Of a DNA stretch of 64,000 nucleotides, positions 43,209-51,976 are shown piece after piece. Positions within the stretch are counted from its first letter, which is position 1. Every line of letters starts with the position of its first letter. Origin of the DNA: Nocardia abscessus NBRC 100374 (GTDB taxonomy: Bacteria; Actinomycetota; Actinomycetes; Mycobacteriales; Mycobacteriaceae); assembly GCF_000308455.1 (NCBI RefSeq), contig NZ_BAFP01000139.1, positions 248,001 to 312,000 on the forward strand, in the 5' to 3' direction. Below the pieces are notes generated by a model. The model was not told where the DNA came from, searched no databases, and saw only the letters and a program-made list of their open reading frames with translations. A program made the translations under genes and the position numbers.

Positions 43209-44411
43209 TCAGACCTCCGGCCGCACGTACGGATTCTTGACCGTCGGCGGCAGCAGGGCAATCGCCGAGATACGCTGCACGCCGCACACCTGCATCAGGT
43301 CTACCAGCGTCGACCGTACCTGCGCGAAGACGACGTGCGCCGAGAGCCCCGCGCCCGCTACCAATTCCGGGCGCGCGCCCTTCGCGACCGAGCGCAATAC
43401 GCGGGCGGCCTCGGCCCGGTCGGGCTGCTCACCCGGGTCGGTCAGCATCATCCGGCGCACCACGTCGACGGCCTGGCCGAGCCGCTCCACCTCGTCGATC
43501 AGTCCGGGGTCGAGGATTTCGTCGTCGCGCACCAGAGTCAGCGAGCGGCGCAACAGGACCCGGGTGTTGCGGATGGCGTTGTCCAGCGGATCCGCCGTCG
43601 CCCCGATGCGATCGAGGCGTGGACGGGAGTTCCAGTACAGCGGTGAGATCCGGCTGATCTCGCGGCCGCCCTCGAGGGTGGCGCGCAACGAGTCGATCTG
43701 CGGCTGAGTGGCGCGCATCGCGGTGAGCGCGCGGTGCAGCTTCTCCGGATCCTGTTCGAGCAGTCCGTCGGCGCAGTCGGTGATCGACTTGCCCATCACG
43801 CCGAGGATGTCCGCGGCCAGCGTCCGCGCCCTGCGCACGGGGTGCAGAGGTATCGCGGCGACCACCACCACGCCGACCAGACCGCCCACCAAGGCGTCGA
43901 TCATGCGAGACAGGCCGCCGCCCGCCGAAGGCGGCAGCAACGTCGCGACCAGCACGGCGGAACCCGCCGCCTGCATGGTGATGATCGAGCCGCCGTCCAG
44001 GAACACGGCAGCGGCCATGGCGACCGCGACCACCAGCGCGATCTGCCACACGCCGGTGCCGGCCCGGGAGATGAACAGGTCACCGATGCCGATGCCGACC
44101 GCGACGCCGACCACGAGTTCCACCGAGCGGCGCAGCCGGGCGCCGAAGGAGATGCCGATGGACACCACGGCGGCCGTGGGCGCGAAGAACGGCAGCGCGT
44201 GGCCGATCACGTGATGGGCGAGGAACCAGGCCAGCGCGGCGCCGACCGCGCACTGGACGATCGGCAGGACCGACCGGCGCAGCCGCGCCCACGAGGCGCG
44301 CAACCTCGCCATGCTGCTCGCGCGGGCGCTGCCGACACGGGACGCCGGGTCGAGCCCGCCCGTCATCCGGCCACCACCCGTCGTCGAATCGCTACGCGGT
44401 GCTCCGATCAC
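43209..44411 (-). CDS. FUSC / aromatic acid exporter-like membrane protein
   Basis: 400 aa. An N-terminal block of six transmembrane helices (~48-210) contains AVGAALAWFLAHHVIGHALPFFAPTAAVVSIGISFG and LVVGVAVGIGIGDLF, the FUSC/ArAE signature. The C-terminal ~190 residues are a cytoplasmic helical domain. Such proteins export aromatic or other organic acids; substrate unknown. GTG at 44411 follows the DUF3151 stop by 6 bp on the same strand, so they are co-transcribed; ATG at 44366 (MTGGLDPASR) is a possible shorter start. Confidence 0.88.
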   Translation of the reverse strand: MIGAPRSDSTTGGGRMTGGLDPASRVGSARASSMARLRASWARLRRSVLPIVQCAVGAALAWFLAHHVIGHALPFFAPTAAVVSIGISFGARLRRSVELVVGVAVGIGIGDLFISRAGTGVWQIALVVAVAMAAAVFLDGGSIITMQAAGSAVLVATLLPPSAGGGLSRMIDALVGGLVGVVVVAAIPLHPVRRARTLAADILGVMGKSITDCADGLLEQDPEKLHRALTAMRATQPQIDSLRATLEGGREISRISPLYWNSRPRLDRIGATADPLDNAIRNTRVLLRRSLTLVRDDEILDPGLIDEVERLGQAVDVVRRMMLTDPGEQPDRAEAARVLRSVAKGARPELVAGAGLSAHVVFAQVRSTLVDLMQVCGVQRISAIALLPPTVKNPYVRPEV

Positions 44412-44417
44412 TACGAC

Positions 44418-44861
44418 TCAGTCGAGGCCGAGCTCCGCGGCCGCCCGGGGGTCGCAGTCTTCCAGCAGGTCGAGGCAGCGCGCGTACTCGTCGGTCTCGC
44501 CGATCACCTTGGCGGCGCGGGCCAGCGCGCCGACGCTGCGCAGGAAGCCCCGATTCGGCTCGTGACTCCACGGCACCGGACCGAAGCCCTTCCAGCCGTT
44601 GCGGCGCAGGAGGTCCAGGCCGCGGTGATAGCCGGTGCGGGCGAAGGCGTACGCGGCGAGGATGTCGTGATTGATCGCCTCGTCGTGGGCTTCGCCGCGG
44701 GCCAGCGCCGCCTCGGCGAGGTGCGCCCAGGCGATCGAGGCGGCCGGGTGATCGGCCGCGACCCGCACCGGATCGGCGTTGTCGAGGAGCGCGTCCTCGG
44801 CATCGGAGATTTCGGGTAGCAGTACCGGTTGCGGTCCGAGCAGGTCACCGAACGAGGTCAT
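44418..44861 (-). CDS. DUF3151 family protein (Rv0360c-like)
   Basis: 147 aa starting MTSFGDLLGPQPVLLPE, with the family blocks HPAASIAWAHLAEAAL (~41-56), AAYAFARTGYHRGLDLLRRNGWKGFGPVPWSHEPNRGFLR (~71-110) and the closing EYARCLDLLEDCDPRA. Soluble, helical, TPR-like; function unknown. ATG at 44861 matches the usual family start; ATG at 44870 adds three residues. The frame is open far upstream through a tandem repeat array, which I regard as non-coding. Followed by the FUSC gene. Confidence 0.85.
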   Translation of the reverse strand: MTSFGDLLGPQPVLLPEISDAEDALLDNADPVRVAADHPAASIAWAHLAEAALARGEAHDEAINHDILAAYAFARTGYHRGLDLLRRNGWKGFGPVPWSHEPNRGFLRSVGALARAAKVIGETDEYARCLDLLEDCDPRAAAELGLD

Positions 44862-45848
44862 GCGGTTCATTCTGCACCGCAGGCCACTCCGGTCGACAGG
44901 CGGCTGCCTCGCCTCCGGCTCAGCCCGGCGCGGGGCTTCAGACGGACTCCGTCCGACAGCGTCCAGTATGCGGCTGCCCCGCCTCCACTCGCCCCTGGCG
45001 CATGACCGCAGACAGACTCCGCCCCACAGCCTCCGATACGCGGCAGCCCCCGCCTCCCCTCGCCCCCGACGCATGACCGCAGACAGACTCCGCCCCACAG
45101 CCTCCGATACGCGGCAGCCCCGCCTCCACTCGCGCGACGCAAGGGCCGCAGACAGGCCCGCCCCACAACGTCCAAAATGCGGCAACCTCGCCTCCACTCG
45201 CCCGACGCATAACGACAGACAGACTCCGCCCCACAGCCTCCGATACGCGGCAGCCCCGCCTCCACTCGCCGCTGGCGCAAGGCCGCAGACAGACTCCGCC
45301 CCACAGCGTCCAATATGCGGCAATCTCGCCTCCACTCGCCCGACGCATGACGGCGGACAGACTCCGCCCCACGGCCTCCGATACGCGGCAGCCCCGCCTC
45401 CACTCGCCGCTGGCGCAAGGCCGCAGACAGACTCCGCCCCACAGCGTTCGTTGTGCCGCTGCCGACCCTTCGCTCGCCCCCGCCCGGGTCCGACGAGGAC
45501 TTCGCACCCGGCACTGGCGTGTTGTGTGGTGTCGGCGTTGAGACCCAGCCACGAGGAGGGTCCGGCGGAGAACACGACCGCGGCCTGGAAGTGGGCGGCG
45601 ATGCGTTGCGCCCGGGCAGGCTGACACTGTGTTCGCCCCGTTGGAGGCAGCCCACCGTCTGGTACTGCACCCCTGGTGCGCGAGCCGGTTCATGCCGCGA
45701 GATGCACGGATTTCGGGCAGGCCGCGGGTCGTCGAGTGGGCGACTCGGCGTTCGCTCGGCTCGGCGTGGGCTGATGACGGACTTCGCCGCGCCGCGCCCA
45801 TTAGGCTGGCCGTCGAGTTCAACAGTTCCGCCTTAGCGAGGGGTGTGC
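44862..45848. other. 987-bp region without a recognised gene
   Basis: Lies between the divergent DUF3151 gene and the 938-aa repeat-rich protein. The first ~600 bp is a tandem array of ~70-bp units (44910-45466). The remaining ~380 bp (45467-45848) has open frames on both strands but none with a plausible start, family or amino-acid composition. A TAGGCT hexamer about 40 bp before the 45849 start may be its -10. Confidence 0.6.
44910..45466. repeat. Tandem array of eight ~70-bp units
   Basis: Units start at about 44910, 44980, 45051, 45121, 45189, 45257, 45327 and 45395, with lengths of 70, 71, 70, 68, 68, 70, 68 and about 70 bp. Each opens CGCCTCCACTCGCC and contains GACAGACTCCGCCCCACAG and a TCC-A/G-ATAnGCGGCA end. 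Units 6 and 8 share CGCTGGCGCAAGGCCGC, units 5 and 7 share CCGACGCAT, so 5-6 and 7-8 look like copies of a two-unit block. Unit 1 and the end of unit 8 are degenerate. The array is directly upstream of the DUF3151-FUSC operon. Not CRISPR: no unique spacers. Confidence 0.85.
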
Positions 45849-48665
45849 GTGTCCGACCCGAACGACGAGAAGAACACGGCGCGGGATAGCGCCGGACCGG
45901 CCGACGCAGCCGGGGCCGACGCACGCCCCGACGCCGCCACCGAACGTATTACGGCTGCGGGAAAGGGCGCCCCGTCTTCCTCGGCCGCCCCCACCGAGCG
46001 CATCGCCAAGGCTCAGCGGCCGGGCGAAACGACGTCCGGTGACGCCAGCCGATCCGCCTCGGGCACAGATGCTTCCGCGGCGAGCCCGAAGCCGGACGCG
46101 GGCACTCGCGGTCCGGCTCCCAGCGCGCCACGTGCCGGACAGGCCTCCGACAGCGGTCCGGCCTCGTCGACGGACGCGAACTCGACGCCGTCGAGCACGG
46201 CGGGCGCGAATCCGGCGAACGGTCCCGCAGTCAGGACGAACTCACCAACCCCCACCGCGCCGAATTCCGGCGCTCCCGCACCGGCGAAGGGCGCCGCACA
46301 GCAGCCCGCGCCGCATCCCAGCGCTTCCAGCGGTACGAAGCCTGCGGCCCCGGACAACCGGACGAACTCCACGAACCAACCCGCCCCCGCCAATTCCCCG
46401 GCGGCCCAGCCCTCGAGTGCACCAAGTGCAGCAGGTAGCCCAGGGGCAGCAGGTGGCGCGGAGGCAGCAGGTGGCCCCCGGGCAACAGCTGGCCCAGCCG
46501 CAGCAGGTGGCCCACCTGCAAAAGGTGGCCCCGCAACAAATGGCCCGCAGGCAACAGGTGGCCGGGGGGCAGCCGGTGGCGCGGGCGCAGCAGGTGGCCC
46601 GCGCGCAACAGGTGGCCCGCGCGCAACAGGTGGCCCGCGCGCAACAGGTGGCTCGGACGCAGCAGGTAGCACGGGTGCAGCCGGTGGTCCAGGCGCAACA
46701 GGTGGCCCGCGGGCAACAGGTGGCCCGGAGGCAACAGGTGGTCCGCGCGTAGCCGGTGGTCCGCGCGTAGCCGGGGGCCCAGGCGCAGCCGGTGGCCCGC
46801 CGGCAACAGGTGGTCCAGGCGCAACAGGTGGCCCGCGCGCAACAGATGGCCCGGACGCAGCAGGCGCCAAGGGCACACCCTCCGGCCCGGTCGGCGGCGG
46901 AAAGGCTCCGACGTCGAGCGTGCCTGCGGACCGCGCACCCGGCTCGCCTGCGGACAGCGCACCCGGCTCGGCGGCGGGCGGGGTACCGGTCGGCACCGGT
47001 AAACCGCATCCCCTTGCTTCCGGCCCTACCTCCACCAGGGCCCCGGCGTCCCAACCAGCCGGGCAATCCACTGTTGCGCGGTCAGAAGGCAGGCCGACCA
47101 CACCGCCCGCGTCCGGGCCACCCGCGTCGAACGCGCCCGGTAGCAAGGGCCCGGCACCATCCGGACCGGCCGGTCCCGGCACGGCGAGCGCCGCTCCTGG
47201 GAATGCCGGCGGCGAACCGGCGCGCTCCGGAGCGGGCCAGGGATCCGAGGCGAAAACGGCCGGGACCGATCGGGAATCCGCACCGAAGCAGCCGGAAACC
47301 GGCGGCGGCACGCCGAAGGCCGGTTCCGCGCCGGACGGGTCGGCCGCAGCGCGCACCGTGGTGATCAAACGGGATCAGACGCCGCCCGGTACGCCCCAGG
47401 GTTCCGCGCCGGGCACGCCCCCGGCAGGGGGGTCCGCTGCGAAAGGCTCCGCAGCGCAACCGAGCAGGCCCGCGCAAAACCGGACAGCGCCGGAATCCGG
47501 CGCGAAAGCGGCCGGTGCCGCCGCATCCGTCCCGAAGCCCGCGGAAGCGGCCCCGGGCTCCTCGCCCGAGACCACCGCGGGCGGTAAGACCCCGACGGGT
47601 GACTCCGCTGTGCCGAGCGGCACCGCCGAGGCCGAGACCGCCGAGATCCAGCAGGGCGGTCCGGCCCCGGGCGGAGAATCCGCGACCGTCGTGATGCGCA
47701 GGCCGCAGCCGCCGACCGGACCGGGCGATCCCAAGTCGGCGACGGCCGGCAAGTCCACCCCGGGTGACGAGCAGAACCCGCCCGGTTCGGATGACGTCAC
47801 GATGGCGATGCGGGTGGTCGACCCGGACGACGCGAAGACCGTCGCGCTCCCCATCCAGCGCCCCGCCGACGGCGGCCGACCGGGAACCGATCGCGTGGTC
47901 GCCTCACCGGCGGGACCGGTTCCGATCACGAAGCCACCGAGCACTCCGCGTCCCGCTGCCGGGCCCAAGCAGCCCGGACCGCACGGCCCGTCGGCGCCGC
48001 CGCAGCACGGTCCGGGAGTCGAGGAGACCCGCCCGTCGCCACCGCGCGCGCCGGGCAGGCCGCGCCAGGTGGCTACCGCGCCGTCCCCCGCGGACGTCCA
48101 GCAGACCGTTCCCGCGCAATCGATGTCCGGTCCGCGCGCGCCGCAGACCCGCCCCGTCGCACCCCCGCAGCGGATCGCCCCGGCATCGCAACCAGGCGCT
48201 GGGGCCTCCGCCACCGCCCCCGCTCGGCCCAATCGCAAGCTGATCCTCCTCGGCGCGGCGGGCGCGGCGGTGATCGCGCTCGTCGCGGTGATCGTGGCGC
48301 TGGTCACGATGACCGGCGAGGATTCCCCCGAGACGCAGGTGCGCGGTGCGATCACCAGCTACACCGAGGCATTGCAGACCGGCGACCTGGAGGCACTGCG
48401 CTCCTCCACCTGCGGCCCGCTGCACGACTTCTATCAGGGCATTCCGAGCGACCAGTTCGCCGGCGTGCACAAGCTGTCGGTCGAGCGCAAGAACATCCCG
48501 GTGGTGGACAGCATCGACGCCATCCGCATCACCGACGACACCGCTATCGCGCAGGCCACGGTGTACACCGAAGCCGACCCGGCGAAGCGGTCCGCACGCA
48601 CCTTCGACCTGCAGCGCACCGACGACGGATGGAAGGTTTGCGACCCGCCCTCCAGCACGCAGTAA
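45849..48665 (+). CDS. Large Ala/Gly/Pro-rich membrane protein with C-terminal extracytoplasmic domain (Rv0361-like position)
   Basis: 938 aa. Residues 1-~790 are low-complexity and disordered, rich in Ala, Pro, Gly, Ser and Thr. They include 24 units of a 6-residue GGPRAT-type repeat (46434-46862, residues ~196-338). A transmembrane helix lies at ~798-820 (LILLGAAGAAVIALVAVIVALV). The last ~115 residues form a small NTF2-like/DUF4878-type domain with two cysteines (STCGPLHDFYQG ... GWKVCDPPSS). In-frame GTG codons at 45843 and 45849; GAGGGG lies 4 nt before the second, which I use. Position divergent from DUF3151 matches Rv0361, but this protein is several times longer. Confidence 0.8.
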   Translation: MSDPNDEKNTARDSAGPADAAGADARPDAATERITAAGKGAPSSSAAPTERIAKAQRPGETTSGDASRSASGTDASAASPKPDAGTRGPAPSAPRAGQASDSGPASSTDANSTPSSTAGANPANGPAVRTNSPTPTAPNSGAPAPAKGAAQQPAPHPSASSGTKPAAPDNRTNSTNQPAPANSPAAQPSSAPSAAGSPGAAGGAEAAGGPRATAGPAAAGGPPAKGGPATNGPQATGGRGAAGGAGAAGGPRATGGPRATGGPRATGGSDAAGSTGAAGGPGATGGPRATGGPEATGGPRVAGGPRVAGGPGAAGGPPATGGPGATGGPRATDGPDAAGAKGTPSGPVGGGKAPTSSVPADRAPGSPADSAPGSAAGGVPVGTGKPHPLASGPTSTRAPASQPAGQSTVARSEGRPTTPPASGPPASNAPGSKGPAPSGPAGPGTASAAPGNAGGEPARSGAGQGSEAKTAGTDRESAPKQPETGGGTPKAGSAPDGSAAARTVVIKRDQTPPGTPQGSAPGTPPAGGSAAKGSAAQPSRPAQNRTAPESGAKAAGAAASVPKPAEAAPGSSPETTAGGKTPTGDSAVPSGTAEAETAEIQQGGPAPGGESATVVMRRPQPPTGPGDPKSATAGKSTPGDEQNPPGSDDVTMAMRVVDPDDAKTVALPIQRPADGGRPGTDRVVASPAGPVPITKPPSTPRPAAGPKQPGPHGPSAPPQHGPGVEETRPSPPRAPGRPRQVATAPSPADVQQTVPAQSMSGPRAPQTRPVAPPQRIAPASQPGAGASATAPARPNRKLILLGAAGAAVIALVAVIVALVTMTGEDSPETQVRGAITSYTEALQTGDLEALRSSTCGPLHDFYQGIPSDQFAGVHKLSVERKNIPVVDSIDAIRITDDTAIAQATVYTEADPAKRSARTFDLQRTDDGWKVCDPPSSTQ
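46434..46862 (+). repeat. 18-nt minisatellite inside the 938-aa protein gene
   Basis: 429 bp of 24 consecutive in-frame units, all six codons except one of five. The commonest translates as GGPRAT, with variants such as GGPGAT, GGPEAT, GGPRVA and GGAGAA. The copies near 46595-46655 (three GGPRAT) are nearly identical at DNA level, showing recent expansion. Confidence 0.9.
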
Positions 48666-48781
48666 ACGCCCCGCGGCGTGATAGCCGCCACGCATCGATG
48701 CCGGTCGCGCGCGTCACACTCACCTGGTCAATGGTCCGGCTCGGCAGTAGCATGGCCCGGATCATGAGCAGGGAGCAGACG

Positions 48782-49831
48782 ATGGCGCGGCCGGATGTCG
48801 ATCTCGTTCCGGTGACGCCGACCGGACAGCGATTCCGGGTCCGCGACCACTACGAGGTCGGCCGGGAAAAAGTCCGGGAGTTCGCGCGCGCGGTTCAGAA
48901 TCACCATGCGGCGCATCAGCGCGAGGGCGACGCACGCGCGCTCGGTCATCCCGGCATCATCGCCCCGCCGACCTTCGCCTCGGTGATCGGGATGACCGCG
49001 ACCAGGGCGCTGCTCGACTCGGTGCTCACCCAGTACGACCTGTCCCAGTTCCTGCAGACCGACCAGGTCTTCGAGATCTACCGGCCGATCCTGGCAGGCG
49101 ACCGGGTGCGCAGCGAGATCGTCATCGAGTCGATCCGCCAGTTCGGCGACAACGACTTCATCGTGGTGCGCTTCGCGCTGAGCAACCAGCACGGCGAGGT
49201 CGCCATCGTCGGGTCGACCACGATCGTCGCGCGCCGTGGCGTCGAGGTCGACGCGGGCCTGAACGACGTGGTCGAGAACATCATGATGCACGGCCGTCCG
49301 GTGGAATCGGCCCGGGCCGGCGCCGATCTCGCCCGGAGCGACGCGCTGGTACCACTCGGCGTCGGCCCGCTGGTCGAGCCGGACCGCCACGAGATCGCGC
49401 CGGTGCACACGTTGCCCGCGTTCGACGAGCTCGCCCCCGGCGACCAGCTGCCCGTCGGCTCCTTCCGGCTGACCCGCGGCGACCTCGCGAACTACGCGGG
49501 CGTGTCCGGCGACGCCAATCCGATCCACTTCAGCGACCACGCCGCGCAGATGGCCGGGCTGCCGACCGTGGTAGCGCACGGCATGCTGACCATGGGGCTG
49601 GCCGGCGGCTATCTCACCGACTGGCTGGGTGATCCGACCGCCATCCGGAAGTTCAGCGTGCGGTTCTCCGGTTTCGTCCCGGTCGCCGCCGACGCGGCGA
49701 GCACGGTCGAGTTCACCGGCAAGATCAAGTCGCTCGACTCGGCCACGCGCACCGCGACCATCCTGCTCGGCGGCTCCTCCGAGGGACGCAAGCTGTTCGG
49801 TCGCGCACTGGCCGAGGTTCGGCTGCGCTAA
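48782..49831 (+). CDS. Fused HadA/HadB-type (3R)-hydroxyacyl-ACP dehydratase
   Basis: 349 aa in two hot-dog domains. The N-terminal half (~1-170) is FAS1-like/HadA type with HPGIIAPPTFASVIG and FEIYRPILAGDRVRSEI. The C-terminal half (~195-345) is MaoC/HadB type with the hydratase motif SGDANPIHFSDHAAQ (catalytic Asp and His) and VAHGMLTMGLAGGYLTDW. It dehydrates 3-hydroxyacyl-ACP or -CoA, most likely in fatty-acid or mycolate chain elongation. ATG at 48782 has AGGGAG 6 nt upstream; ATG at 48764 is an alternative. Confidence 0.9.
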   Translation: MARPDVDLVPVTPTGQRFRVRDHYEVGREKVREFARAVQNHHAAHQREGDARALGHPGIIAPPTFASVIGMTATRALLDSVLTQYDLSQFLQTDQVFEIYRPILAGDRVRSEIVIESIRQFGDNDFIVVRFALSNQHGEVAIVGSTTIVARRGVEVDAGLNDVVENIMMHGRPVESARAGADLARSDALVPLGVGPLVEPDRHEIAPVHTLPAFDELAPGDQLPVGSFRLTRGDLANYAGVSGDANPIHFSDHAAQMAGLPTVVAHGMLTMGLAGGYLTDWLGDPTAIRKFSVRFSGFVPVAADAASTVEFTGKIKSLDSATRTATILLGGSSEGRKLFGRALAEVRLR

Positions 49832-49841
49832 CGCGACCGGA

Positions 49842-51308
49842 TCACTCGGTGAAGACCGAGTGCATCAGGTAGACGTTGTAATCACTCCAGGTCGACATGG
49901 TGAAGTAGAAGTCCGATCCGGATGACCAGGGGTGGATGAACCCGCCGTACAGCTCCGGATAGTTCAGCACCGACACCGTCGGCGTGCTCTCCGACCACAC
50001 GCCCTGCGGTGTGTCCGCCTCACGGACGACGATGGCGGCCTTCGTCGTGTCCAGATAACTCATCTGCCAGACGTTCCGCGCGGCGTCGTAGCGCACGGAC
50101 AGTTCACCGGCGGGGCCGTGCACGATCGGCGTGGCCGAAGCGAATCCACCGACCGGGGTCCACGCGCCGTCGCGCCAGTACTGGTAGGCGGTGGTGTTGA
50201 GGAGCTGGTCCTCGGGCACCCTGGCCAGGCCGACGGCGCCGAGCCGGGTGTTGGGCGTACCGAACATGTACACGTAGCCGCCGTGCGGGACCATCGCGCT
50301 CACTTGGAAATTCGCCAGGCCGAAGATGTTGTCCCAGCGGGCGTGCGGGTCCTTCGTCCAGGTCTGGCCGTGGTCGTCGGAGTAGGCGATGCCGCCGTAG
50401 TTGGTGAAGAACGTGCCGGGCAGGCTGTTCCAGGTCCGGATGGACATATAGCTCAGATACTGGCGCTCGCCGAGCGCGAAACCCGAGGTGGGAATGGTGG
50501 TGACCTCGACGTTGTCCAGCTTGCGGCTGGCGAGCACCTCGGCCGCGTGGCAGCGGTCGTCGGTGACCATCCGGTCGAAGGTCACCCCGTCGGCGAGTTC
50601 ACGGTCGGTACTGAAGGCGAGCACGTTGCTGCGCCAATCCAGTCCCATGCCGCCCGGTGGGTGGAAGCCGCGCCCGACGGTGTCGCCGAACGCGGCCGCG
50701 ATCTCGCCCGGCGCGCTCTCCCACATGATGCCCAGGTCGGTGCCGTCCACCTGCCACCGCTTGTCGGTGCGGTTCACCGAGTTCGCGCCGGTCAGCTTCG
50801 CCACCTCGCGGGCGGGACCGAGGCGCGGCGCGGGCCGGGCGGGCGACTGCGCCGCGGCTTCGACCGGCGGCTGCACCGGCGCGGGAGGCGGCGGCACCGG
50901 GCCGGGGTCCGGGCCGGGGCCGGGAATCGCGAAGTGGAAAGGCTTGGGGTTCAACAAGATCTCCGGAATCCCCAGTTGCGCGGCGAGGCCGGGTGGCGCG
51001 CCGGGCAGATCGGTGAGATCGGGGCAGGGGTTGGCGCACGGGTCCAGCGGAAGCTCCATCCGCGTTCGCTTCGGCGTGGATTCCGGTACCTGCGGCGGGA
51101 GCACGGTGACCACCGGGTAGGGAATCGGCACCTCCAGCGTCTTCGGCACCAGCGGCTCGTGGGTCGCGACCGGATCGGTCGCGCACGGCCCCGCTCCCGC
51201 AGTGCCGCCGGTCGCTTCGGGCGCGGCGGCGGCGGGCCTGTCGGCGTAGACGAGCATTCCCGCACCGACCACGACCGCGCCGACCGCGGCCAGCATTCGC
51301 ATCGCCAT
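49842..51308 (-). CDS. Secreted DUF4185 protein, probable endo-D-arabinanase (GH183 type)
   Basis: 488 aa. Signal peptide MAMRMLAAVGAVVVGAGMLVYADRPAAAAPE, a proline-rich region to ~170, then a DUF4185 beta-propeller-like domain (~175-488) with repeated strands ending in aspartates (DGTDLGIMWE, AFSTDRELADG, YGGIAYSDDHGQTWTKDP, SYLDTTKAA). DUF4185 proteins were recently classed as GH183 endo-D-arabinanases acting on mycobacterial arabinan; catalytic residues were not placed here. ATG at 51308 has GAGGGG 6 nt upstream. Divergent from an Excalibur protein across an AT-rich gap. An arabinogalactan remodelling role is inferred. Confidence 0.85.
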   Translation of the reverse strand: MAMRMLAAVGAVVVGAGMLVYADRPAAAAPEATGGTAGAGPCATDPVATHEPLVPKTLEVPIPYPVVTVLPPQVPESTPKRTRMELPLDPCANPCPDLTDLPGAPPGLAAQLGIPEILLNPKPFHFAIPGPGPDPGPVPPPPAPVQPPVEAAAQSPARPAPRLGPAREVAKLTGANSVNRTDKRWQVDGTDLGIMWESAPGEIAAAFGDTVGRGFHPPGGMGLDWRSNVLAFSTDRELADGVTFDRMVTDDRCHAAEVLASRKLDNVEVTTIPTSGFALGERQYLSYMSIRTWNSLPGTFFTNYGGIAYSDDHGQTWTKDPHARWDNIFGLANFQVSAMVPHGGYVYMFGTPNTRLGAVGLARVPEDQLLNTTAYQYWRDGAWTPVGGFASATPIVHGPAGELSVRYDAARNVWQMSYLDTTKAAIVVREADTPQGVWSESTPTVSVLNYPELYGGFIHPWSSGSDFYFTMSTWSDYNVYLMHSVFTE

Positions 51309-51411
51309 AGCAAACCCCTCGAAATCCGTTGCGGACACGAACTTGCGGACACGAACCAGCGGAACGACCCTACCCCGTTCGCCTTTCGAACACGGGCGGA
51401 CCGACACGCCC

Positions 51412-51428
51412 AATAAAGAGGATTTATT
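51412..51428. promoter_or_regulatory. AT-rich inverted repeat in divergent region
   Basis: AATAAA-GAGGA-TTTATT sits in an AT-rich patch (about 51411-51449) that is unusual for this ~70% GC window. It lies 104 bp before the DUF4185 start and 164 bp before the Excalibur start, so it may be a promoter element or a nucleoid-protein site. Confidence 0.4.
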
Positions 51429-51591
51429 TGCTTAATTTTGCTGGACGAGGCGCGGCAATTTGCTAGCGTCCATTTCGCGACGACTCCAGTCGGGGAGAGT
51501 GGCCGTCCGGAGCACGACTCCGGGTCATAGTTCGAACCTGTTGCCGCCGAGCGTGTTCCGACCCGCCTGGCGCTGACCGAGAACGGAACAC

Positions 51592-51942
51592 ATGAAGAAC
51601 ACGCTCCTGCGCACCCTGCTCGGCATCGGCTCAGCCGGTCTGCTCACCGCCGCCGCGCTCACCCTCGGCTCCCCCGTTGCCGCGGCCGACCCGCTCACCG
51701 AACTGCTCTGCGGCTCCGGATCCGCGCAGCTCTGCCCACCGCCCGCGGCCCCGCCGCAAGCTCCCCCGTCCCAGCCGAACAATCCGCGGCAGCCGAACAA
51801 TCCGCCGTCGCAGGTGCCACCGAGTCCCTCCTACAAAAACTGCACGGAAGTCCGCAACGCGGGCAAGGCCCCACTGTTGCGCGGGCAACCCGGTTACGCC
51901 CCGCACCTGGACCGGGACGACGACGGAGTCGCCTGCGAGTGA
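51592..51942 (+). CDS. Secreted Excalibur-domain calcium-binding protein 1
   Basis: 116 aa. Sec signal peptide (MKNTLLRTLLGIGSAGLLTAAALTLGSPVAAA), a proline/asparagine-rich linker and a C-terminal Excalibur domain (~80-116): YKNCTEVRNAGKAPLLRGQPGY with the calcium loop DRDDDGVACE. The domain is extracellular, has a disulfide-forming Cys pair and one calcium site. No enzyme domain is attached. ATG at 51592 begins the signal. Followed 34 bp later by a second, similar gene. Confidence 0.9.
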   Translation: MKNTLLRTLLGIGSAGLLTAAALTLGSPVAAADPLTELLCGSGSAQLCPPPAAPPQAPPSQPNNPRQPNNPPSQVPPSPSYKNCTEVRNAGKAPLLRGQPGYAPHLDRDDDGVACE

Positions 51943-51976
51943 ATCACTCCGGCGCACCGGCCGATCCGGGAGCAGG

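Noticed and set aside
44910..45466. Tandem ~70-bp repeats as a CRISPR array
   Set aside because: Units are contiguous and similar along their whole length, there are no unique spacers and no cas genes.
44862..45575. Extension of the DUF3151 frame upstream through the tandem repeats
   Set aside because: DUF3151 proteins start at MTSFGDLLG; the extension is Arg/Gly/Cys-rich, and repeat lengths of 68-71 bp break any constant reading frame.
45629..45889. 86-codon plus-strand frame before the 938-aa protein gene
   Set aside because: Arg-rich, overlaps the start of the next gene in another frame, no family and no Shine-Dalgarno.
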